From: an uncultured Bacteroidales bacterium | GTDB lineage: Bacteria; Bacteroidota; Bacteroidia; Bacteroidales; P3 | DNA: 25,910 nt | Direction: 5' to 3' | Assembly: GCA_937915785.1 (NCBI GenBank) | Contig: CALGGY010000005.1 | Location: 1 to 25,910 of the forward strand | Shown here: piece after piece, positions 1-6,119 of the stretch | Layout of the letters: every line of letters starts with the position of its first letter | Numbering within the stretch: position 1 is the first letter of the stretch | Translations under genes and position numbers: made by a program | The notes under the pieces: model-generated | What the model was told of the DNA's origin: nothing | The model's input: the letters and a program-made list of their open reading frames with translations, nothing else | Database searches by the model: none

Positions 1-94
1 ACAGCGGCGCAAACTCGCTCTCGAAGTACTGCCAGTCGATGTTGTCGGCCAGCAATGTCAGTTCGTTGCCACGGTCGATGAAGTCGGTAAGCAT
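1..94 (-). CDS. Transposase, 5' end only (cut by the window edge)
   Basis: Reading leftward from the ATG at 94-92 gives about 31 residues that run off the window. They contain NELTLLADNIDWQYFESEF, which fits the N-terminal pattern (ELv.LA..IDW..fE.eF) of DDE transposases of the IS5/IS1182 type in Bacteroidetes. This N-terminal part normally precedes the catalytic DDE domain, so no catalytic residues are visible here. The same frame stays open upstream to a stop at 181-179, but it has no ATG, GTG or TTG before 94, so 94 is the only ordinary start. The upstream open stretch still looks protein-like (ending TPELLRP), so the element could have lost its original start. Whether the insertion sequence is intact cannot be judged from this window. 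Confidence 0.65.
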   Translation of the reverse strand, partial: MLTDFIDRGNELTLLADNIDWQYFESEFAPL

Positions 95-274
95 GGGGCG
101 TAATAGTTCCGGAGTATTGCGGTTGGGTGATTTTCCTGTCGTGATTTCTGTGCGTTTTTCTGCAAGTTTTTTGATGTGTTATTCAAATTTTCTTACATTT
201 ATAACGCTGAAATATCGCATTTATTGTATTGAATGACAAATATTTGACATGTTTTTAATGATGGACTATATCAA

Positions 275-310
275 TGTGTCGGGAGTGCTTCATGCAACGG
301 GTCCGACACA
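275..310. repeat. Inverted repeat TGTGTCGG/CCGACACA, possible IS end or terminator
   Basis: TGTGTCGG at 275-282 pairs perfectly with CCGACACA at 303-310 around a 20-base loop. A short T-rich run (ATTTTTATT) follows on the plus side. It lies upstream of the minus-strand transposase, so it could be part of the element's terminal sequence. It could instead be a weak plus-strand terminator. The loop is long for a strong terminator and no plus-strand gene ends here, which slightly favours an element end. Confidence 0.35.
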
Positions 311-360
311 ATTTTTATTCACCTCAACGCATCTTCGAAACGGCGTTTTTTTAAAAACGG

Positions 361-391
361 TTGCTTTATCCGTGTTTTTTTCGTATATTTG
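361..391 (+). promoter_or_regulatory. Promoter of the glmM operon
   Basis: TATATTTG at 384-391 is an exact match to the Bacteroidetes -7 element TAnnTTTG. TTG at 361-363 lies 20 bases upstream, as expected for the -33 element. The predicted transcript start, near 398, leaves a leader of only about 15 bases before the ATG at 414. Confidence 0.7.
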
Positions 392-413
392 CAAGCTCAA
401 AACTCAATAAAAA

Positions 414-1805
414 ATGTCATTGATAAAATCCATATCCGGAATACGTGGCACCATTGGAGGTGCTGAAGGTCAGGGACTTACCCCTATTGACGTGGTAAAA
501 TTCGCTTCTGCGTTCGCCACTTTTCTAAAACAAAGCACAGGCAAAAAACGCATCACCATGGTCGTTGGGCGCGACGCCCGCATCTCCGGTCCCATGATGG
601 ACTCGCTCATTACGGGCACACTGCTCGGAATGGGCGTGGACGTCGTTGATACAGGCCTTTCCACCACCCCCACCGTGGAGATGACGGTGATTTCGCAAAA
701 GGCCGACGGCGGCATCATCATCACCGCAAGCCACAACCCCAAGCACTGGAACGCCCTTAAGCTGCTCAACGCCAAAGGCGAGTTTATCGATGCCGCCGAA
801 GGCAACACCGTCCTGGCTATTGCCGACAACGGCCAGATTGATTTCGCCGCGGTGGAAAACCTCGGTAAGCTCACACACCTCGGAAACTCCATCGACGACC
901 ACATAGCCAAGGTGCTCGCATTGCCGCTGGTGGACACACAAGCCATTGCCAACGCACACCTACGTATTGCCGTGGACGCCGTGAACTCCACTGGCGGACT
1001 GGCTATCCCCAAGCTGCTGAAAAAACTTGGCGTGGAAGAAGTGGTGGAACTCAACTGCGACTGCTCCGGACATTTTGCGCACAACCCCGAACCACTGCCC
1101 GAAAACCTCACCGACATATCTAAATTGGTACGTGAACGGGGCTGCGACCTCGGCGTTGTGGTGGACCCCGACGTGGACCGACTGGCTCTGGTGTGCGAAA
1201 ACGGCGAGATGTTCGGCGAGGAGTACACTCTGGTGTCCGTTGCCGACTACGTGCTTTCGCAAAAAGTGGGAAACACCGTTAGCAACATGTCGTCCACCCG
1301 CGCCTTGCGCGACATCACCGAAGCGCGCGGAGGCCACTACTCAGCCTCGGCAGTGGGCGAAGTAAACGTGGTTACCATGATGAAAGAAACCAACGCCATC
1401 ATCGGCGGCGAGGGCAACGGCGGTGTGATATACCCCGAACTGCACTACGGCCGCGACGCTTTGGTGGGAGTGGCTCTTTTCCTCACACTGCTGGCAAAAA
1501 AAGGCTGCACCGCCTCCGAGCTACGCAAACAATTCCCAAACTACGTAATCTCCAAAAACAAAATACAGCTTACCCCCGCCATCGACGTGGACAAAGTTCT
1601 GGCAACTATGGCTGACCGATACAAATATCTGGACATCAGCACTATAGATGGTGTTAAGATAAGTTTCGACCACGAATGGGTGCACCTGCGCAAGTCCAAC
1701 ACCGAACCCATAATACGCGTGTACAGCGAAAGTGCCACCGCCGAAAAAGCAGACGCACTGGCCAACAAAATAATTGAAGAGATTAACCAGCTTATAAGCA
1801 AATGA
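414..1805 (+). CDS. glmM: Phosphoglucosamine mutase (alpha-D-phosphohexomutase family)
   Basis: This cytoplasmic enzyme interconverts glucosamine-6-phosphate and glucosamine-1-phosphate on the way to UDP-GlcNAc, the precursor of peptidoglycan and lipid A. The 463-residue length is usual for the Bacteroidetes form. The N-terminus has SISGIRGTIGG. The phosphoserine loop TASHNP carries Ser106, which holds the catalytic phosphate. The Mg2+ loop DPDVDR gives Asp251, Asp253 and Asp255. EGNGG lies in the sugar-binding domain, and the C-terminal phosphate-binding loop reads RKSNTEPIIR. A close relative acting on mannose or glucose phosphates cannot be ruled out from motifs alone, because Bacteroidetes members of this family are annotated under several names. 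It is the first gene of a five-gene operon and its TGA overlaps the next ATG (ATGA). Confidence 0.9.
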   Translation: MSLIKSISGIRGTIGGAEGQGLTPIDVVKFASAFATFLKQSTGKKRITMVVGRDARISGPMMDSLITGTLLGMGVDVVDTGLSTTPTVEMTVISQKADGGIIITASHNPKHWNALKLLNAKGEFIDAAEGNTVLAIADNGQIDFAAVENLGKLTHLGNSIDDHIAKVLALPLVDTQAIANAHLRIAVDAVNSTGGLAIPKLLKKLGVEEVVELNCDCSGHFAHNPEPLPENLTDISKLVRERGCDLGVVVDPDVDRLALVCENGEMFGEEYTLVSVADYVLSQKVGNTVSNMSSTRALRDITEARGGHYSASAVGEVNVVTMMKETNAIIGGEGNGGVIYPELHYGRDALVGVALFLTLLAKKGCTASELRKQFPNYVISKNKIQLTPAIDVDKVLATMADRYKYLDISTIDGVKISFDHEWVHLRKSNTEPIIRVYSESATAEKADALANKIIEEINQLISK

Positions 1806-2845
1806 AACACCGCGCATTCTCCATTGTAATAAGCATTGTGCTGTGCCTGTGGGCAACGGCGGTCTTTGCCCAGAAAGATTTCACCAACAACGCCACCATG
1901 CGCATCGGCTGGTGGAACCTCGAAAACTATTTCAACCCGCAGAAAGACAGCGTGAAAAACGATGAGGCGTTCACCCCCGAAGGCTCCAACCATTTCACCT
2001 ACAAACGTTTCTACCTGAAACGCGACAACATCTACAAAACCATTGTGGCCTTGGGGCAAGGCGACCCTCCCGCTTTCATGGGCTTTTGCGAGGTGGAGGA
2101 CGAATGGGTGATGCGGCAGCTCTGTTTCAACACCCCTTTGCGCAAATACCATTACCACTACATACACTACGACTCGCCCGACCGACGGGGTATCGACAAC
2201 GCTTTCATCTACCGTCCCGACCGGTTCACTCCCATCTACTCCAAGACAATATCCGCCGCAAAACCTGACGACAGCACCTTTTTCACTCGCGACATACTGC
2301 TGATATCAGGCGTTACCTTTCAGGGCGACACCCTGTTCGTTTTTGTAAACCATTTTCCTTCCAAGCTTGGCGGCGACGTGGCAGAAGTACGGCGCAACTA
2401 CGTGGCGGCATTGCTGAAAACATCCATCGACACAGTAATGCAGCGCCACCCGGGCTGCGGAGTGGTGGTGATGGGCGATTTCAACGACTCACCTTTTGCC
2501 GACTGCATAGTGAAACACCTCGGCATAGGCCCCAACAAAGCCGACTGGGAACGCAACACCCTGATAAATCTTGTGGCCGACAAGCCCGCCGGAACAGGCT
2601 CGTACAAATATCAGGCCGACTGGTCGTGCATCGACCAAATCATGGTATCAAAAAACATGATTCTCGAATCAGATTTTCCGCTCTACGTCAAGGACCAGAC
2701 AGCGGTGATTTTCGACGCCGATTTCCTGCTGATAGACGACCCCAAATTTATGGGCAAAAAAATATTCCGCACCTACATCGGAGGACGCTATCAGGGCGGC
2801 TTCAGCGACCACCTGCCACTCTACATCGACTTAATAAGAAAATAA
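1802..2845 (+). CDS. Exported endonuclease/exonuclease/phosphatase (EEP) family protein
   Basis: This 347-residue protein starts with a Sec signal peptide: a basic start, a hydrophobic core and AVFAQ, with cleavage likely after residue 23. The remainder is an EEP domain, the metal-dependent fold of exonuclease III, DNase I and sphingomyelinases. The motifs appear in order: WWNLENYF (metal and substrate Asn), GFCEVED (catalytic Glu), NHFPSKLGG, MGDFNDSP (the GDFN motif), SCIDQIM, and FSDHLPL near the C-terminus (catalytic Asp-His). All key positions look intact, so it is probably active. The substrate could be nucleic acid, phospholipid or an inositol phosphate and cannot be told from the sequence. 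It is translationally coupled to glmM by a 4-base overlap. Location is periplasmic or extracellular. Confidence 0.82.
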   Translation: MKHRAFSIVISIVLCLWATAVFAQKDFTNNATMRIGWWNLENYFNPQKDSVKNDEAFTPEGSNHFTYKRFYLKRDNIYKTIVALGQGDPPAFMGFCEVEDEWVMRQLCFNTPLRKYHYHYIHYDSPDRRGIDNAFIYRPDRFTPIYSKTISAAKPDDSTFFTRDILLISGVTFQGDTLFVFVNHFPSKLGGDVAEVRRNYVAALLKTSIDTVMQRHPGCGVVVMGDFNDSPFADCIVKHLGIGPNKADWERNTLINLVADKPAGTGSYKYQADWSCIDQIMVSKNMILESDFPLYVKDQTAVIFDADFLLIDDPKFMGKKIFRTYIGGRYQGGFSDHLPLYIDLIRK

Positions 2846-2858
2846 ACCACACCCACAA

Positions 2859-3545
2859 ATGAAAAAAATAGCACTGATACTTGCAACTGCCTTGCTAACT
2901 ATATCTTGCAACAACACCGAAAAGGAAGTGATACTCTCCTACCCCGACGGCAACCCCAAACTGATATACTACACCCAAGGTAACGACGACAAAAAAGCCC
3001 TTGTGGCCGAAGAAAACCTTTACGAAAACGGACAAACCCGCTACCGCAAAGACTACAAGGACGGACAGCCTTCGGGACTTTGGAAATTCTATTACGAAGA
3101 CGGAAAAATCTTTGCCGAAGCCGATTTCTCGAAAAACGAATTTGGCGACAACTGGCATTTCTACAACCCCGACGGCACCACCCTTGCCGAAGCCAAGGAC
3201 AGCATACACATTGCCGAGGTGAGCACCGACCGCTCGCCAATAACTATTACTGTGGGCGCCAACAAATACCAGAAAACCGAATACCAGTTCTACAGCAACT
3301 ACACAATGCGTCAGCGGTGCGGCCTCAACGAAGGCCAGCGCGACGGCAAATGCTCGGCATGGTTCGAAAACGGCAGCCTGCAGTCGGAATGCTCATACGT
3401 CTTTGGCAAGGCACACGGCGAACAAACCGTTTATTACGACAACGGCAAACCACGCTACAAAGGGTCCTACAACAACGGAACGCGTACCGGACAATGGCAG
3501 TTTTTCGACGAAGACGGCAACCTGCTCAGCACACAAAACTATTAA
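2859..3545 (+). CDS. MORN-repeat lipoprotein
   Basis: A 228-residue lipoprotein. The N-terminal signal ends in a lipobox, LTISC, with the lipid-modified cysteine at residue 17. The mature part consists of MORN_2-type repeats, recognisable by units such as YENGQTRYRKDYKDGQ, GLWKFYYEDGK, WFENGSLQSE, YYDNGKPRYKGSY and GQWQFFDEDGN, in two blocks (about residues 52-110 and 150-228). Such repeats form beta-hairpin arrays, and some members of the family are annotated as YwqK-like antitoxins, which I do not think applies to a lipoprotein. Its role is unknown. It lies 13 bases after the EEP gene and 7 bases before the tRNA nucleotidyltransferase, so it is cotranscribed. No Shine-Dalgarno site is seen. 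Confidence 0.75.
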   Translation: MKKIALILATALLTISCNNTEKEVILSYPDGNPKLIYYTQGNDDKKALVAEENLYENGQTRYRKDYKDGQPSGLWKFYYEDGKIFAEADFSKNEFGDNWHFYNPDGTTLAEAKDSIHIAEVSTDRSPITITVGANKYQKTEYQFYSNYTMRQRCGLNEGQRDGKCSAWFENGSLQSECSYVFGKAHGEQTVYYDNGKPRYKGSYNNGTRTGQWQFFDEDGNLLSTQNY

Positions 3546-3552
3546 GCCCCTC

Positions 3553-4992
3553 ATGCTCAAAAACTGTTTACAACATCCTATATATAAGATAGTTGGCTCT
3601 GTGGCAGACCAGATGGGAGTGCAGGTCTTCGCCGTGGGCGGTGTGGTGCGCGACCTGCTGCTCGGACGACCGTCGGACGACATCGATATCGTCTGCGTGG
3701 GCAGCGGCATAGAGCTGGCGCAACGCGTGGCACACAGCATCGACCCCAACAAGGAGGTGGCAGTGTATAAAAACTTCGGCACAGCCATGTTCCACTACCA
3801 CTACAACAACGCCGAATGGCAGATAGAGTTTGTTGGCGCTCGCAAAGAGTCGTACCGCAGCAACAGCCGCAAGCCCATTGTGGAAAACGGCACCCTTGCC
3901 GACGACCAGAACCGCCGCGATTTCACCATCAACGCCATGGCCATTTCGCTCAACGCCGACACCTTCGGCCAACTCACCGACCCATTCGGCGGCATAGCCG
4001 ACCTCAACAACGGCATCATACGCACCCCACTCGACCCCGACATCACCTTCAGCGACGACCCTCTGCGAATGATGCGCGCCGTACGCTTTGCCTCACAGCT
4101 GGGATTTGCCATCGAAAACAGCACCTTCGACGCCATTGGCAAAAACCGCGAACGCATACGCATTGTGTCGCAAGAACGCATCACCGACGAGCTGAACAAA
4201 ATTGTGCTTTCGCCAAAACCTTCGGTCGGCTTCAAATTGCTGAGCCGCAGCGGACTTCTGGCAATCATTTTCCCCGAATTCGAAGCCTTGAAAGGCGTTG
4301 AAACCGTAGGCACCCGCGCACATAAGGACAATTTTCTGCACACACTCGAAGTGGTGGACAACATTTCGCAGCACTCTGCCTACCTGTGGCTGCGCTGGGC
4401 CGCTCTTTTGCACGACATCGGCAAACCGGCCACCAAACGCTACGACGAGAAAAACGGCTGGACTTTTCACGGACACGAGGTTCGTGGCTCCAAAATGGTG
4501 AAATACATATTCCGCAACCTAAAACTGCCGCAAAACGAAAAAATGCGCTATGTGCAGAAACTTGTGTTGCTCCACCTGCGTCCCATCATCCTTGCCGAAA
4601 GCATAGTTACCGACTCCGCCGTGCGACGCCTGCTGTTCGACGCCGGCGACGACATCGACGACCTTATGATGCTCTGCGAGGCCGACATCACGTCAAAAAA
4701 CCAGCAGAAAGTGGAGCGTTTCCGCAACAATTTCAAAATAGTGCGTCAAAAACTTGTCGACCTCGAGGAGCGCGACCGCATACGCAATTTCCAGCCTCCC
4801 GTTTCGGGCGAGGATATAATGCGGATTTTTGCCCTGCCCCCCTGCAAGGAAATTGGCACGATAAAAGACGCCATAAAGGATGCCATACTCGAAGGCATCA
4901 TACCCAACGAGCGGCAGGCCGCACTGGAGCTGATGTGCACCGAAGCCGCCAAACTCGGACTGAAACCCGTACAAAGCACTGAAAATGAGTAA
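3553..4992 (+). CDS. cca: tRNA nucleotidyltransferase / poly(A) polymerase family protein with HD domain
   Basis: A class II nucleotidyltransferase of 479 residues, expected to add or repair the CCA 3' end of tRNAs. The catalytic head has the GG motif (FAVGGVVRD, residues 27-34) and the metal-binding DxD at Asp43 and Asp45 (DDIDIV). RRDFTINAMA is the second conserved block of the head domain. A C-terminal HD phosphohydrolase domain follows, with LLHDIGKP (His287, Asp288). The reading frame is open far upstream, but the ATG at 3553 gives the family's normal N-terminus and sits 7 bases after the previous stop; the longer N-terminus overlaps the MORN lipoprotein gene. CCA-adding and poly(A)-polymerase activities are hard to separate by sequence; CCA addition is the default expectation. 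It overlaps miaA by 8 bases. Confidence 0.85.
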   Translation: MLKNCLQHPIYKIVGSVADQMGVQVFAVGGVVRDLLLGRPSDDIDIVCVGSGIELAQRVAHSIDPNKEVAVYKNFGTAMFHYHYNNAEWQIEFVGARKESYRSNSRKPIVENGTLADDQNRRDFTINAMAISLNADTFGQLTDPFGGIADLNNGIIRTPLDPDITFSDDPLRMMRAVRFASQLGFAIENSTFDAIGKNRERIRIVSQERITDELNKIVLSPKPSVGFKLLSRSGLLAIIFPEFEALKGVETVGTRAHKDNFLHTLEVVDNISQHSAYLWLRWAALLHDIGKPATKRYDEKNGWTFHGHEVRGSKMVKYIFRNLKLPQNEKMRYVQKLVLLHLRPIILAESIVTDSAVRRLLFDAGDDIDDLMMLCEADITSKNQQKVERFRNNFKIVRQKLVDLEERDRIRNFQPPVSGEDIMRIFALPPCKEIGTIKDAIKDAILEGIIPNERQAALELMCTEAAKLGLKPVQSTENE

Positions 4993-5884
4993 AAAAACTC
5001 TTTTCGTGGTGGTGGGCCCCACGGCCATAGGCAAAACAGCAATGGCCATACGCATTGCACAAAAGCTCGGCACCGAGATACTTTCGTGCGACTCGCGGCA
5101 GTTCTACAAAGAGCTGAACATCGGCGTGGCCAGTCCAAGCGCGGAAGAATTGGCAGCAGTGCCACACCATTTCATTGCAAACCTTTCGATACAAGACACT
5201 TACAACGTGTCCATGTACGAGCACGACGCCCTTGCATTACTCGACACCCTTTTTGCCACGCACAACACCGCCGTGGCCGTGGGCGGCTCCGGACTCTACG
5301 TGGATGCCCTTTGTCAAGGCATCACCGCCATGCCCGACCCCGACCCCGAAATACGTGCACAGCTGAAACAACAGTTGCAGATCGATGGCATAGAGACGCT
5401 TCGCGCACAACTGCGACTTCTGGACCCCGACTATTACTACAGCACCGACATTGCCAACCCTCTGCGCATTATCCGCGGACTGGAAATGTGCCTCACCACC
5501 GGGCAACCTTTTTCAAAAATACGCCAGAACAAAAACAAAAAACGACCTTTCAACATTGTTAAAATTGGCCTCACCTGTCCTCGCGATGAGCTGTACAACC
5601 GCATCAATCAGCGTGTGGACCAGATGTTTGCCGATGGGCTGATGGATGAAGTGCGTTCGCTACAACCCTACCGCCACCTCAACGCGCTTAACACTGTGGG
5701 CTACAAGGAACTGTTCGACTTTTTCGACGGCAAAACAACAATTGAACATGCCGTTGAAGAAATTAAGACCCACACACGCCGTTATGCAAAACGCCAAATC
5801 ACTTGGTTTCAGCGATATGACGAAATAATTTGGGTTGAAAATAAAAATTTTTCTAAATTTTTGCAAGTTATTGCTGATTTTTGA
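4985..5884 (+). CDS. miaA: tRNA dimethylallyltransferase
   Basis: Transfers the dimethylallyl group of DMAPP to N6 of adenosine 37 in tRNAs that read codons starting with U. The protein has 299 residues, a normal family length. It starts with a P-loop, GPTAIGKT (residues 11-18). CDSRQFYKELNIG (residues 35-47) holds the conserved Asp-Ser-Arg-Gln block used for catalysis and tRNA binding. VGGSGLYVDAL is the second nucleotide and prenyl-donor site. NTVGYKEL lies in the C-terminal half. It is the last gene of the operon and overlaps cca by 8 bases. Both proteins act on tRNA, which gives this end of the operon a common theme. A folded terminator follows. Confidence 0.93.
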   Translation: MSKKTLFVVVGPTAIGKTAMAIRIAQKLGTEILSCDSRQFYKELNIGVASPSAEELAAVPHHFIANLSIQDTYNVSMYEHDALALLDTLFATHNTAVAVGGSGLYVDALCQGITAMPDPDPEIRAQLKQQLQIDGIETLRAQLRLLDPDYYYSTDIANPLRIIRGLEMCLTTGQPFSKIRQNKNKKRPFNIVKIGLTCPRDELYNRINQRVDQMFADGLMDEVRSLQPYRHLNALNTVGYKELFDFFDGKTTIEHAVEEIKTHTRRYAKRQITWFQRYDEIIWVENKNFSKFLQVIADF

Positions 5885-5907
5885 TACTAATATGTTTGTT
5901 ATTTTGT

Positions 5908-6015
5908 CAGAAGGGTCTTTTTTTGCAGTTCCCTATTGCAAAAAATAAAATGCGGCTCCGAAAACGTTCTCCTAATATCAGTTTTCCGAAAGCATTTTTG
6001 CCCTTCTGTTTTTTT
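5908..6015 (+). terminator. Large nested stem-loop terminator after miaA
   Basis: CAGAAGGG (5908-5915) pairs with CCCTTCTG (6001-6008), which is followed at once by seven T (6009-6015). Inside, AAAATGC (5947-5953) pairs with GCATTTT (5992-5998) and GAAAAC (5960-5965) with GTTTTC (5981-5986). The three nested helices and the T-run fit an intrinsic terminator for the glmM-miaA operon, with an unusually large hairpin of about 100 bases. Confidence 0.55.
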
Positions 6016-6045
6016 GCACTCCGCTCATCTCTATTATATTAGCAC

Positions 6046-6076
6046 AAAAATAAGGGACACTTGGTTGAAGTGTCCC
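6046..6076 (-). terminator. Intrinsic terminator of nrdJ
   Basis: A perfect 9-bp stem, GGGACACTT (6054-6062) with AAGTGTCCC (6068-6076), has a 5-base loop. Read on the minus strand it is followed by TTATTTTTG. It sits 44 bases past the nrdJ stop, between two convergent operons. Confidence 0.85.
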
Positions 6077-6119
6077 ACAAAACAATTAAAAAATATATTA
6101 TGAAAAACAACAATTTACG

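Larger units (their letters stand above)
95..413. other. Intergenic region between transposase and glmM
   Basis: About 320 bases without a convincing gene. Positions 95-178 are an open minus-strand extension of the transposase frame without a start codon. Positions 180-270 are AT-rich. An inverted repeat occupies 275-310 and the glmM promoter lies at 361-391. The 65-codon plus-strand ORF at 39-236 is antisense to the transposase, has no recognisable features, and was not called. Confidence 0.6.

Noticed and set aside
3403..3552. N-terminal extension of the tRNA nucleotidyltransferase frame
   Set aside because: It overlaps the end of the MORN lipoprotein gene in another frame and does not resemble the family; the ATG at 3553 gives the normal N-terminus.
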